Shown here: in pieces, positions 52,627-61,829 of the stretch | Position numbering within the stretch: position 1 is the stretch's first letter | Layout of the letters: the number at the start of each line of letters is the position of its first letter | DNA from: Planctomycetaceae bacterium | GTDB lineage: Bacteria; Planctomycetota; Phycisphaerae; UBA1845; UTPLA1 | DNA length: 64,000 nt | Direction of reading: 5' to 3' | Assembly: GCA_011525745.1 (NCBI GenBank) | Contig: WYBU01000137.1 | Span: 19,709 to 83,708 of the forward strand | The notes under the pieces: model-generated | What the model was told of the DNA's origin: nothing | What the model saw: the letters and a program-made list of their open reading frames with translations, nothing else | Databases searched by the model: none | Program-made: the position numbers and the translations under genes

Positions 52627-55335
52627 TCACGGACAATTCCCGCCGATCAGGCAGGCCAGGAACCCGTTCACATCTTCGCCGTCGAGCATCCCGTCACCGT
52701 TGAAGTCCGCGACACAGCGGTCGCGATCGGTCGCGACGCCCGGATTGACCAGCAGGCTGACCATCACCGGTACGTCCGCCGCGTCGACCGCGCCGCTGTA
52801 ATTCACGTCGCCGCGCGGCACGGGAACCACCGCCGCGTTCGCCGGATCGGAGCAGCGTTCGATCTCGTCGCGATCGAACGCCCCATCGCGGTCGCGGTCG
52901 ATGCCGATCCGCGCCTGCGAACCGAACGGCACGACCGTGAACGTGATCTCGCCGCCGGCCGCCGCCGCCGCGCGCAGCGCCGCGACCGCAATCGTCTCGC
53001 CCTGCCGATCGGACTGAAAAACGTTGCCGTTGACGTAGGCGTATCCGCGGACCGGCCCGCCGACGCGCCCGTGCGCCACCAGCCCGATCTGCCCCGAGTT
53101 GGCCAGCGGCAGAAACGTGTTGAAGAAGTTGTTGACCGGCGGCGTGTTGTTGTTGGCCCCGTCGATCGTCACTTGCGCGCCGACGCCCGCGTGCGTGTCC
53201 GTCGCAAAGGACAGCAAAAACGCCTCGATGTCGCGCCGCTGCTGGTCTCCGGTCGGCGGCGGCGGAAAGGCGAAGATCGGCGTTCGCAGGAACGTGTCCA
53301 GCGTGTCGTCGAAGCTGTCGTGCAGATAGCCGAAGCCGCGGTTGTTGTTCGCCAACAGCCGCGAAAAACCCGTCTTCTCGTGCATGTTGCGAAGTTGCGC
53401 CATCTTCAGACTCTGCGGCTCCGGCGCGGCCGCCACGAAGTCGATCGTTCCGTTGGTGCCGGTCGGCAGCGCGTGGCAGCTCACGCACGTGATCGCCCCG
53501 CCGGTGATCGGCGCGTTGAGAAACAGGTTCCGCCCATTGATCGCGCTGCCGTTGCCACCGGTCACCGGCAGCGCCGCCCGCAGGGTGTTGTCGGGATTGC
53601 GACTCGGATTGGGCGGATAGCGCACGGCCGCGATGAAATCGGTGAACAACTGCATGTCCGCCGCCGACGGCGCCGCGTCGTCGCCCTGGAGATTGACGAA
53701 CGCCGGCGCGAACGCCGCCAGATTCTCGCGATCGCCGCGCCAGTGCATGGCGCCGGCGCCGACGATCCCCTGAAGCGACTGCGTCACCATAGGCCCCTTC
53801 ATCGGATGCCACGGCGCGCAGTTGCCCGGCCCCTGCCGGCAGGGCTGATTGACCGGCACAACGCTCCCGCCCGGATCGCCCAGGTCCCAGGCAAGCTGAT
53901 CCATGCGGGCATCGACGTGGCACGTGGCACACGACACGTGGCCCAGCCCCGATGTCTGATGCGTGTCATACAAGAACGACCGCCCCAGCCGTATCGGATC
54001 GGGCGTCGGATCGAAAAACGGCGTGCGCGAAAGCTCGGTCAGCAGCGCCGTGTCGATCACCGAAATCGTCGCGGCGAACTTGCTCAACACGTACAGCCGC
54101 CCCTGCGCGGCGTTCAGCGCCAGCCCGGTCGGTCCGCCGCCCACGTCGATGGTGGCCAGCCGCGCGCCGGCCGCGTCGATGGCGATGACGTTGCTCGATC
54201 CCATGCCCGCGACGAAGCCGATGCCGTCGGCCGTCCACACGATGCCGCGCGGATCGCCGACCGACAGATCGCGGATTTCCTGCGCCACCGTCGGCTGGGC
54301 GTAATTCAGGTGCGGATTAAGATCGACGATCGAAGCCGCCGCCGGCGCCGCCGGATCGAACGCCGCCATCAGCACTCGCGCAAATGTGCCGCGTATGTTG
54401 GGCTCAAAGCGAACGTGGTTCAGCGCATCGGTGCCGACGATGCAGACGTGTCCGTCGGGCCGTACTCCCAATGCCATGTTCAGGTTCATCAACCCCGATA
54501 CGTAGCTGACGCTTGGCGTCGCCGGCGTTGTGTCGATGATCGCCACGTCGTGATCGTGCAGGTCCCACGTGACGAACGTCGTCCAGTCGCGGTTGTTGTC
54601 GTCGCGCCACGTTCCGTTCGGCTGTTTGCGCACGATCATCCCCACGGGCGGCGGCGGCGGCAGGCCGGGCGCGATCGGCGGATCGAACTGCGTTCCCGAA
54701 TTCGGCGGCGGATTCTGCCCGCCGTAGGGGCCGTTGGGATTCGACACGGCGTTTCGCCGCAGCGCGGTCGTGCGGTTGCCCGACTCGAAGATGGCCGCGT
54801 ACACGCGCGTGCCGTCCAGGCTGACGGTCAGCGCCCGCGGATCTTCACCCTCGATGTTGAGAATGATCGGCGCAACGCCGGGATTGGCCGGATCGAACAC
54901 GCGAATCTGATTGAGCTGCGACACGCTGACGTAGGCGCGCTGCGGCGTACCCGCGAACACGACGTCGGTCGGCTCGTCGCCGGTCGGAATCGTGAACACC
55001 ACGCGGCCGGTCGGCAGGTTGACGATGCTGATGGAATCCGAGACGTGATTGACCACCCACGCCTCGACGTTGTTGCGCGCACGTACCGATACGGGATCAA
55101 GTCCGACGCGGATCGACCGCATGTATACCGGCGAACCGCCCGATACGTCGAAGACTTCCAGCCGGTTGTCGGGCGTATTAACCGCCAGCAGGCGGTTGCC
55201 GTCGGGCGTCAGTGCCAGCGGGCTGACGTGCGGGGTTTCCCAGTTGACGAAATCGGCCTGCCCGTACGCGAGCGACGGCGCCGCAAGAACGACAAGTGCG
55301 GGCATCAGCAGGTTCATCCGCGCCGCGCGCCACAT
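52627..55335 (-). CDS. secreted beta-propeller/di-heme cytochrome c/dockerin protein
   Basis: The 902-residue protein has a signal peptide (LLMPALVVLAAPSLAYG), then YVTN-type beta-propeller repeats (residues 30-430), then a cytochrome region with two heme sites, SCATCH (C469-H473) and TCVSCH (C617-H621), as in di-heme peroxidases of the MauG/CcpA type, and finally a dockerin-like tail (RGDVNYSGAVDAADVPV ... ADFNGDGMLDGEDVNGF). It should act outside the cytoplasm and transfer electrons, perhaps in a surface oxidation. ATG at 55335 is chosen, with ATG at 55317 as an alternative; the 55335 codon forms part of a CACAGCC-type repeat. Confidence 0.85.
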   Translation of the reverse strand: MWRAARMNLLMPALVVLAAPSLAYGQADFVNWETPHVSPLALTPDGNRLLAVNTPDNRLEVFDVSGGSPVYMRSIRVGLDPVSVRARNNVEAWVVNHVSDSISIVNLPTGRVVFTIPTGDEPTDVVFAGTPQRAYVSVSQLNQIRVFDPANPGVAPIILNIEGEDPRALTVSLDGTRVYAAIFESGNRTTALRRNAVSNPNGPYGGQNPPPNSGTQFDPPIAPGLPPPPPVGMIVRKQPNGTWRDDNNRDWTTFVTWDLHDHDVAIIDTTPATPSVSYVSGLMNLNMALGVRPDGHVCIVGTDALNHVRFEPNIRGTFARVLMAAFDPAAPAAASIVDLNPHLNYAQPTVAQEIRDLSVGDPRGIVWTADGIGFVAGMGSSNVIAIDAAGARLATIDVGGGPTGLALNAAQGRLYVLSKFAATISVIDTALLTELSRTPFFDPTPDPIRLGRSFLYDTHQTSGLGHVSCATCHVDARMDQLAWDLGDPGGSVVPVNQPCRQGPGNCAPWHPMKGPMVTQSLQGIVGAGAMHWRGDRENLAAFAPAFVNLQGDDAAPSAADMQLFTDFIAAVRYPPNPSRNPDNTLRAALPVTGGNGSAINGRNLFLNAPITGGAITCVSCHALPTGTNGTIDFVAAAPEPQSLKMAQLRNMHEKTGFSRLLANNNRGFGYLHDSFDDTLDTFLRTPIFAFPPPPTGDQQRRDIEAFLLSFATDTHAGVGAQVTIDGANNNTPPVNNFFNTFLPLANSGQIGLVAHGRVGGPVRGYAYVNGNVFQSDRQGETIAVAALRAAAAAGGEITFTVVPFGSQARIGIDRDRDGAFDRDEIERCSDPANAAVVPVPRGDVNYSGAVDAADVPVMVSLLVNPGVATDRDRCVADFNGDGMLDGEDVNGFLACLIGGNCP

Positions 55336-55362
55336 GTGGCACAGCCGCCCCCGGCTGTGCTC
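55336..55362. repeat. CACAGCC/GGCTGTG palindrome touching a start codon
   Basis: The palindrome TGGCACAGCCGCCCCCGGCT lies directly next to the ATG at 55335, and the CATGTGGC junction also appears in other copies such as 38754-38762, so the repeat may have supplied the start codon. Confidence 0.75.
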
Positions 55363-56067
55363 CTCCGGATTCCGGCCTGTGTGGTCCGGAACTCGCGCCA
55401 GTTGCCCGCCCCGGTCAGCGGGCGTGAACGAACGGCCCTTCGTCACATGCACTTTGCCGCACTCATCCTCGATACAATGAGTCGTGTGAAACGCACATCG
55501 CTCAACATGCGAACGTCTGTTCCGCTCGGGCGCGCATTCTCTCCGTCGGCTGCGAAGAAACATGGCCAATTGCTCCTCTCGTGTGGTATCTCGGTGGGCC
55601 GATTCATCCGGGGGTCGGCCCGGTGTGCTCTCATACCGCGCGCCGCTCATGCGGCGTCCCTTATCCGAGCCTCAAGCGCAATCGCCGCGGTCAGGTATTC
55701 GCTAATGCAAGCCCCAAGCGCCAGCGCCGGCGTTGCCCTCACATCGTGGCGTGACCGCGGCGCCGGCGCTTGCGGCTCGGATCATGCCGGGGTGCTCCAC
55801 CGCGCAAGGGCACGTTCGCGATTCACCAATCCGCGGTTTTCTCCCACCCTCGCGCCGGGCGCCGCCCGTCACCACACGCGAGAAACGTCCAAAGGCCCGT
55901 TCTAATGCCGATTTTTTTGCAGAACCGCAATGAATGGAACGCGCCCAATGCAGGGTCCGCCGTTCGGACCTCCCCCGTTTAGGCTCGTCTTCCTTCCCTT
56001 CGTCGCTCCGTCGCTTGTCTGTAATTCCGTGTTCCCTGTTCCCTTCTTCCCGATCGTGCCTTCGTGA
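55363..56067. other. intergenic, repeats and no gene
   Basis: No convincing gene. It includes a 130-bp dispersed repeat at 55667-55797 and a GTGTTCCCTGTTCCC-type motif near 56030 that recurs near 58785. Confidence 0.55.
55667..55797. repeat. 130-bp dispersed repeat, copy 1
   Basis: It contains AAGCGCCAGCGCCGGCG and the inverted CGCCGGCGCTTGCGGCTCGG. It is closely similar to 57297-57430 in the same orientation. Confidence 0.8.
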
Positions 56068-57261
56068 CTACGCCCCCACCAGCGCCGCCCGCCGCCCCCG
56101 CGGCGACAACCGCCGATGCACTCTTTCCAGCGCCTCGATCACACACCCGACCTCTTCATCGCTCATCGTCGGAAACAGCGGCAGCGTGATCGTCCGCTCG
56201 CCCACGGATCGCGCCGCGCTCAGCGAATCCGCCGCCCGCCAGCGCGTCGGATTCTCCCGATACCACGTCAGCTCCGTGATGCAGCGATAATTTACCGCCA
56301 CGCCGATCCCCTCGGCTTGTAGCGCCGCAAGATACTCATCGCGCCGGCCGGCCGGCGTCAGCACCGTGAACAAATGTCGCCCCGATCGCACATCCGGTGG
56401 AACGTGCTGGACTTGCAGCCCCGGCAGATCGGCGACGGCCTGCTCATATCGCCGCGCGATCTGCTCGCGCCGCGCCAATCGCGCCTCGATGCCCGCCAAT
56501 TGCGGCAGCAGCAGCGCCGCGTCCAGATTGCTCAGGTTCGCCTTCCACCCCAGCTCGGTCATGTCCCAGTGACGATACGCCCCGCTGTGGCGATCCGCGG
56601 CGGGGCGGTCCATGCCGTGCAGCCGCAGCACCGCCAGCCGCTCGGCCAGCTCGACGTCGTTCGTCGCCGCCGCGCCTCCCTCGCCGCACGTGAGGTTTTT
56701 TGTCGCGTAAAACGAGAAACACGCCGCGTCACCCACCTTCCCCACGCCGATCCCGTCGCGCCGCCCCTCGACGCAGTGCGCGGCGTCCTCCAGCACCCGC
56801 AGCCCATGCCGATCCGCGATGCCGCGCAGCGCCTTCATATCGCACATCAGCCCGTACAGATGAACCGGCAGGATCGCCTTCGTCCGCGGCGTAACGGCGG
56901 CCTCGACCGCGGCCGAATCCAAATTGAACGTGTCCGGGTCAACGTCGGCAAAGACGGGCGTGGCCCCGACGTGCAGGATGACGTTGGCGGTCGCGATGAA
57001 CGTCAGCGGCGTCGTGATGACCTCGTCACCCGGCCCGATCCCCCACGCCAGCAGCACGAGCCGCGCCGCGTCGGTCCAGCTGCTCATTCCCACCACGCGC
57101 CGCAAGGCCAGATACTCGGCGAAACTCCGCTCGAATTCCGCGGTCAACTCCCCGGTCGTCAGGAACGTCCGGTCCATCGCCGCCACGAACGACGCCTTCT
57201 CCGACTCGCCGAGATGATGCCGATAGAACGGCACGCGCATATTGTGGACCTGCGATGGCAT
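56068..57261 (-). CDS. DegT/DnrJ/EryC1/StrS-family aminotransferase
   Basis: These PLP enzymes convert keto-sugars of nucleotide-linked precursors to amino-sugars for surface glycans or antibiotics. The 397-residue length is normal. TPLTFIATANVILHVGATPVF is the family start motif, Asp159 in VLEDAAHCVEG pairs with the cofactor ring, and Lys188 in FSFYATKNLTCGEGG is the Schiff-base lysine. RHWDMTELGWKANLSNLDAAL and the C-terminal AVNYRCITELTWY are also conserved. The start at 57261 has GAGGA eight bases upstream; ATG at 57240 is possible. Nearby glycosyltransferase genes suggest a glycan role, but the substrate is not identified. Confidence 0.92.
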   Translation of the reverse strand: MPSQVHNMRVPFYRHHLGESEKASFVAAMDRTFLTTGELTAEFERSFAEYLALRRVVGMSSWTDAARLVLLAWGIGPGDEVITTPLTFIATANVILHVGATPVFADVDPDTFNLDSAAVEAAVTPRTKAILPVHLYGLMCDMKALRGIADRHGLRVLEDAAHCVEGRRDGIGVGKVGDAACFSFYATKNLTCGEGGAAATNDVELAERLAVLRLHGMDRPAADRHSGAYRHWDMTELGWKANLSNLDAALLLPQLAGIEARLARREQIARRYEQAVADLPGLQVQHVPPDVRSGRHLFTVLTPAGRRDEYLAALQAEGIGVAVNYRCITELTWYRENPTRWRAADSLSAARSVGERTITLPLFPTMSDEEVGCVIEALERVHRRLSPRGRRAALVGA

Positions 57262-57563
57262 TTATCATTTCCTCGTCGAATCCGAGCTTCTGGTCCAAGC
57301 CTTAAGCGCCAGCGCCGCCGCATCGTTCTCGCTGATCCAAGCCCCAGGCGCCAGCGCCGGGATTGCCCTCACGCAGCGGCGTAACCGCAGCGCCGGCGCT
57401 TGCGGCTCGGATCGTGCGGGGTGGCTCACCGCACCCAATGCGCCGTCGACCGGCGCTCCACGAGATATGTCGGCACACCAGGGGTAGGTAATACAGTCCG
57501 CCTGCCGCGCAATTCAGCCGAATCTGCGCATGGGACGTTGCACATAGGAATGGACGCAACGGC
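57262..57563. other. intergenic with a dispersed repeat
   Basis: No gene is seen. It contains 57297-57430, the second copy of the 130-bp repeat. Confidence 0.6.
57297..57430. repeat. 130-bp dispersed repeat, copy 2
   Basis: It has the same order of blocks as 55667-55797, including AAGCCCCAGGCGCCAGCGCC and the inverted CGCCGGCGCTTGCGGCTCGG. Orientation is the same and the spacing is about 1.6 kb. Confidence 0.8.
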
Positions 57564-58715
57564 TCAATGCCCCGTCCGTTTCAGCTCCACCGCCGCCGCG
57601 ATGTCGTCCCACGCAAACGCCGCGACGACCGCATCATTGTCCACCGCGAAAAACGCCCCGCCCGCCAGCGAACCCAGCGCACCCTGTACCAACGCCACGC
57701 CATCCGTATTCGCCACCGTCGGCCGCCCGATGAACGCCCCCTGATGTCCCAGCGTCCGCCGATCGAAGACGTGAAAAACCGAAAGCTCCGGCTGCTGATC
57801 GGTCACGATGATCCACCCCTCGCGACCGTCGCGCCACAGGGCGATCCCCTCCGGCTCGAAATGGATGTACCCGTCGCCGAACGTGTGTCCCAGAAACGCG
57901 CCGTCGTCGGAGTACACTTTCACGTTCCGGCTGCGCGGTGACTCATCCGCCACGTACAGCCGCCCGTGTTCCGGATCGTGTGCGATCGACTCGACGAACC
58001 GCAGCAGCCCCGGCCCGCCGGCATCGCCAAACGCACGCGTGCACGCGAATTGCAGCCCAGGCGCTTCAACCGCCGGCGCGCTCGCCACCGTATTCGCCGC
58101 CGGTGTTCCGGTCCTTTCAATGTCGATCCTTGCGTCATACCGTCGGATGCGATTCGTCGGCGACTTGCTGTTGTCGGTCACGAACACGACCGGCAGACCG
58201 TCTTCACCGTGCGCGACGGCAATGCCGTAGGGTTTTTCCAGTTCACCGGCGCCAAACGCGGTCATCGGCTGCAAGTCCGGCAGGGAAAACGCCTGCACGC
58301 GCGCTCCGTTGCGTTCGACGACTAGCAACAAATCGGTTCGTGCGAGCGAAGGCCGATCGGCCCGACTCCACACCGCCACGCCGTTCGGCCGCAGGAACTG
58401 CCCCGGCTCGGCGCCCGATGTGCCCAGATCGCGCAGATACTCCCCCGTGGCGGCATCAAAGAGTTGTACTCGATCGCCATGCTTGTCGGTCACGAACAGC
58501 CAGGCAGTGCCAGAGTCCGCATCGCGCCAAACGGCCAGCGAGTCCGACTCTCCGTGCGGCGCGGTCGTACGAAATCGCTCCGCCACGACCACCGGCTCGA
58601 CGGCGATCTTGTGCTGGCGCACTAACGCCAGCACGCCCAACAGCGCAATCGCCACCGGCAGCAGGATGAGTGCGTAAACGCGTAAGCGCCAGGATCGAAC
58701 GACGCGGGAAGCCAT
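57564..58715 (-). CDS. membrane-anchored phytase-like beta-propeller protein
   Basis: This 383-residue protein has one N-terminal hydrophobic segment (YALILLPVAIALLGVLALV) that anchors or exports it, then a single beta-propeller. Blade motifs include WLFVTDKHGDRVQLFD, LRPNGVAVW, KPYGIAVAHGEDGLPVVFVTD, YVADESPRSRNVKVYSDDG and IHFEPEGIALWRDGREGWII. The last matches the calcium-dependent phytase/NHL-type propeller pattern (3-phytase family). It could release phosphate from inositol phosphates or act as a lactonase-like propeller. Catalytic residues cannot be confirmed. It lies between DegT and the glycosyltransferase on the same strand. Confidence 0.8.
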   Translation of the reverse strand: MASRVVRSWRLRVYALILLPVAIALLGVLALVRQHKIAVEPVVVAERFRTTAPHGESDSLAVWRDADSGTAWLFVTDKHGDRVQLFDAATGEYLRDLGTSGAEPGQFLRPNGVAVWSRADRPSLARTDLLLVVERNGARVQAFSLPDLQPMTAFGAGELEKPYGIAVAHGEDGLPVVFVTDNSKSPTNRIRRYDARIDIERTGTPAANTVASAPAVEAPGLQFACTRAFGDAGGPGLLRFVESIAHDPEHGRLYVADESPRSRNVKVYSDDGAFLGHTFGDGYIHFEPEGIALWRDGREGWIIVTDQQPELSVFHVFDRRTLGHQGAFIGRPTVANTDGVALVQGALGSLAGGAFFAVDNDAVVAAFAWDDIAAAVELKRTGH

Positions 58716-58811
58716 TTACAAGAGTGTAAGGTCAATCGAACCGACTCGCTTCGCTTCTGCCTTCGCACCGTGGCTGTCTGTTGTTCCCTGTTCCCTCAGT
58801 CCATCCGCCGC

Positions 58812-59516
58812 TCACTCCCCCCGCTTGATGCGCCGATACAGCTTGAACAGCTCGACAAATGCCCGCAGGATCACCTTGACATTTGCCCCCGTTTGCACTC
58901 CCGCCACGCGCGGATGATGATTCACGCCGACTTCCGCAATGCGATAGCCCTTGCGCGCCGCCCGCGCCAGCAGCTCGGTGCTGATCAGCGCCCCGCGGCT
59001 CTCCAGCCGAATCTCGTCCATCAGCTTCCGCGGCAGCAGCTTGAACGCGCAGTCGATGTCCCGCACGCGCAGATGAAACAGCAGCCGCACCAGCGTACAC
59101 CAGCACCACGCGTTCACCTTCCGCATGAACGGATCGGCCCGCTTGATGCGATAGCCCACCGCAAAGTCGCACCGCTGAAGCAGTCCGACCAGCCGGTCCA
59201 ATTCGTTGATGTCGAACTGCCCGTCGCCGTCCGTGAAGAAAATCCACTCCTTCGTCGCCTCGCGCAGCCCGCGCTGCACCGCTCCGCCGTACCCCAGGTT
59301 CGGCCGGTTGTGTACGCACCGCACCCGCGAATTCTCCGCCGCCAGCGCGTCGCCGATCTCGCCGGTGCGGTCCCGGCTGCCGTCATCGACAATAATGATC
59401 TCGAAATCATCCGCGAAGCGCGGCGCGGCCGCCAGCGCCGCGCGCGTCACGCGCTCGACGTTGCCCTCCTCGTTGTAGCAGGGGAAAAAAATCGTCAGGC
59501 TGGGAAGTCGTTGCAT
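58812..59516 (-). CDS. family 2 glycosyltransferase, polyprenyl-phosphate mannosyltransferase-like
   Basis: The 234-residue protein begins at ATG 59516 (MQRLPSLTIFFPCYNEEGNV). It has IIIVDDGSRDRTGE, NLGYGGAVQRGL and FFTDGDGQFD with the DxD metal site, then AVGYRIKRADPF and DIDCAFKLLPR. This arrangement matches DPM1-like transferases that load a sugar onto a polyprenyl phosphate carrier; it has no C-terminal membrane helices, like soluble DPM1. A longer start at 59654 adds a non-conserved segment and is not used. The presumed role is glycan precursor formation, with sugar and carrier unspecified. Confidence 0.88.
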   Translation of the reverse strand: MQRLPSLTIFFPCYNEEGNVERVTRAALAAAPRFADDFEIIIVDDGSRDRTGEIGDALAAENSRVRCVHNRPNLGYGGAVQRGLREATKEWIFFTDGDGQFDINELDRLVGLLQRCDFAVGYRIKRADPFMRKVNAWCWCTLVRLLFHLRVRDIDCAFKLLPRKLMDEIRLESRGALISTELLARAARKGYRIAEVGVNHHPRVAGVQTGANVKVILRAFVELFKLYRRIKRGE

Positions 59517-59650
59517 GATCGGGTTATCGGCGAGCGCCGTCGGAAGTGTCAAGCCGCCGGATGGCCCATTGCGCGGCGGTCGGATGTCGAGGATGGAATC
59601 TCGAACGTAGCTCCTCAATGCGCGTTTGGCGTAGTGCGGACCGCGCCCGC

Positions 59651-60976
59651 TCATCCCCCCGCGACCCGCGCGACGTGCTCCTTCAGCGCCCCTTCCGGCT
59701 GCTCCAGCAGATCATAGAAAATCCGCACCGACAGCTTGTTCAGCCGCAGCAACTGCCCCAGGTCGATCGGCGTCCCGATCAACACCAGATCGGCGTCGGC
59801 CGCGTTGACCGTATCCTCCAGCTCCTTCATCTGCGTCGGACCGTACCCCATCGCCGGCAGGATTTGCGTCAGATGCCCGTACTTGCGGAAGACCTCGACG
59901 ATCGACCCGCGCGCAAACGGTCGCGGATCGACGATCTGGGCCGCGCCGAACTGCCGCGCCGCCACCCACGCCGCTCCATACGTCATCTCGCCGTGCGTCA
60001 GCGTCGGACCGTCCTCGACCAGCAGCACGCGCTTGCCGCGAATCACGCCCGGATCGGAAGCCCGGATCGGCGACGACGCCCGGATCAGCGTCGCCCGCGG
60101 ATTGGCCTGCCGCGCGTGCCGCTCCACGATCTCGATGTTTTTCGGTTCCGCCGTGTCGCATTTGTTGACGACGATGACGTCCGCCATCCGAAAGTTCGTT
60201 TCGCCCGGATGATACGCCAACTCATGCCCCGGCCGGTGCGGATCGGCCACGCAGATGAACAAGTTGGGCTTGAAGAACGGCGTATCGTTGTTGCCGCCGT
60301 CCCACAGCACCACGTCGGCGGCCTGCTCGGCCTCGGCCAGAATGCGGGCGTAGTCGATCCCGGCGAAAACCAGCGAGCCGTTGCGGATGTGATGCTCGTA
60401 CTCCTCGCGCTCCTCGATGGTGCACTCGTGCCGCGCCATGTCCTCGACCGTCTCAAACCGCTGGCAGACCTGCTTTCGCAGATCGCCGTAGGGCATCGGG
60501 TGCCGCACCACCGCCACCTTGCGTCCGAGCTGCCGCAGATAGTCGCACACGCGCCGCGATGTCTGGCTCTTGCCGGAACCGGTCCGCACCGCGCACACGG
60601 CGATCACCGGCTTGCGCGCCGTCAGCATCGTCTGCCGCGGCGACAGCAGGCGAAACTCGGCCCCCGCCGCCGCCGCCCGCGCCGCCAGGTTCATCACGTG
60701 CGCGTGCGGTACGTCGCTGTAGGCGAAGGTCGCCTCGTCGATGCGGCGGTCGCGGATGAGCGACTCCAGATCGGACTCGGCCACGATGGGAATGCCCTGC
60801 GGATACCGCGGCCCGCACAGCTCGGGCGGATAAACCCGACCGTCAATGTTGGGAATCTGCGTCGCGGTGAACGCGACCACCTCGACCGACTCCTGCTGCT
60901 TCCAATAAACGTTGAAATCGTGAAAATCCCGCCCGGCGGCGCCGAGAATCACCAACCTGCGACGTGCATCGCCCAT
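59651..60976 (-). CDS. cyclic 2,3-diphosphoglycerate synthase-like GTPase
   Basis: The 441-residue protein resembles the GTPase/cyclic 2,3-diphosphoglycerate synthetase family known from methanogens and some bacteria, which makes a cyclic phosphate solute from 2,3-DPG using ATP. It has a P-loop in AVRTGSGKSQTSRRV (residues 129-143), WDGGNNDTPFFKPNL, VNKCDTAEP (GTPase-type NKxD) and an extended C-terminal domain. ATG at 60976 has AAGGA about nine bases upstream; ATG at 60982 is the alternative. In bacteria the family is often annotated only as GTPase, so the product is unproven here. It lies 134 bp upstream of the glycosyltransferase on the same strand. Confidence 0.82.
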   Translation of the reverse strand: MGDARRRLVILGAAGRDFHDFNVYWKQQESVEVVAFTATQIPNIDGRVYPPELCGPRYPQGIPIVAESDLESLIRDRRIDEATFAYSDVPHAHVMNLAARAAAAGAEFRLLSPRQTMLTARKPVIAVCAVRTGSGKSQTSRRVCDYLRQLGRKVAVVRHPMPYGDLRKQVCQRFETVEDMARHECTIEEREEYEHHIRNGSLVFAGIDYARILAEAEQAADVVLWDGGNNDTPFFKPNLFICVADPHRPGHELAYHPGETNFRMADVIVVNKCDTAEPKNIEIVERHARQANPRATLIRASSPIRASDPGVIRGKRVLLVEDGPTLTHGEMTYGAAWVAARQFGAAQIVDPRPFARGSIVEVFRKYGHLTQILPAMGYGPTQMKELEDTVNAADADLVLIGTPIDLGQLLRLNKLSVRIFYDLLEQPEGALKEHVARVAGG

Positions 60977-61172
60977 GTCCATCCATCCTTCCCGACAGGG
61001 TTTCCCCCTCCGATCGGCCGAAGGCGGGCCGACCTGAAGCAGTCCACTGTAGGGGCAGTTTGCAGTCGGATCAACGACGCACGCTTGCACGTGTCCTTCC
61101 GCGGCGATCGTGCCGTGATCCGCGCGCCGGCGGTCCCGTTTCCGAGCGTCACCGGGCACGACCTGAAGTACA

Positions 61173-61829
61173 ATGCCCGAAAGTGCGAATTTTTCCGTGG
61201 ACGACTCCGCTCACTTCGTCACTACATCTACGGCGGCCTGCAACACGGCCGCGCGGGGCGCCGACGTGGCAATCTCCGACGAAACTCTGGTTCGCGGCGT
61301 GTTGAACGGCGACCGGGAAGCCTTCGCGGAACTTTACGACCGTCGCGCTCGACTCATTCGCGGACTGTGCCTTGCTATGACGCGCGACGCCGATGCGGCG
61401 GCCGATCTGTGCCAGGAAGTTTTTCTGCGGGCCTATCAGCGGCTCGGATCGCTGCGCGAGCCGGCCCGTTTCATCGCGTGGCTGGCCGGAATCGCGAAGC
61501 AGGTCTGTCGCGAATGGCTGCGCAGCCGCGCCCGTGATCGGCGATGCGCCGTCGCAACGGCTGGAAGCGGTGAAGTCGGTCCCGCCGCAACGGAACGCGA
61601 GCGCGACGATAATCCGGTGCGAAACGAACAACACGCACGGCTTCACGCGGCGCTGGCCGATTTGCCGTCCAATGAGCGGCTGGCCCTGCTTGCCTTCTAT
61701 TTGCAGGGGATGGATGCGGACGAAGCGCGCCGCGTCGTGGGGCTGTCGCGATCGGGGCTTTACCGCCTGCTGGCCAGCGCCCGGCGCCGGCTGGGACGAA
61801 AGTTGCAGCGTGAAGAGGTGATGCCATGA
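61173..61829 (+). CDS. ECF-type RNA polymerase sigma factor
   Basis: The 218-residue protein has sigma region 2 (REAFAELYDRRARLIRGLCL ... DLCQEVFLRAYQRL) and region 4 (ALADLPSNERLALLAFYLQG ... LSRSGLYRLLASARRRLGRK), separated by a short variable linker, as in extracytoplasmic-function sigma factors. A GTG at 61266 is an alternative start that would remove a non-conserved N-terminal segment. Its stop overlaps the ATG of the next gene, which encodes a zinc-binding anti-sigma factor, so the two form a regulatory pair. Confidence 0.92.
   Translation: MPESANFSVDDSAHFVTTSTAACNTAARGADVAISDETLVRGVLNGDREAFAELYDRRARLIRGLCLAMTRDADAAADLCQEVFLRAYQRLGSLREPARFIAWLAGIAKQVCREWLRSRARDRRCAVATAGSGEVGPAATERERDDNPVRNEQHARLHAALADLPSNERLALLAFYLQGMDADEARRVVGLSRSGLYRLLASARRRLGRKLQREEVMP

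Noticed and set aside
51277..55905. A 1542-codon open frame on the plus strand across aquaporin and the cytochrome gene
   Set aside because: It spans two real minus-strand genes and several repeats, and is rich in Arg/His/Asp without motifs.
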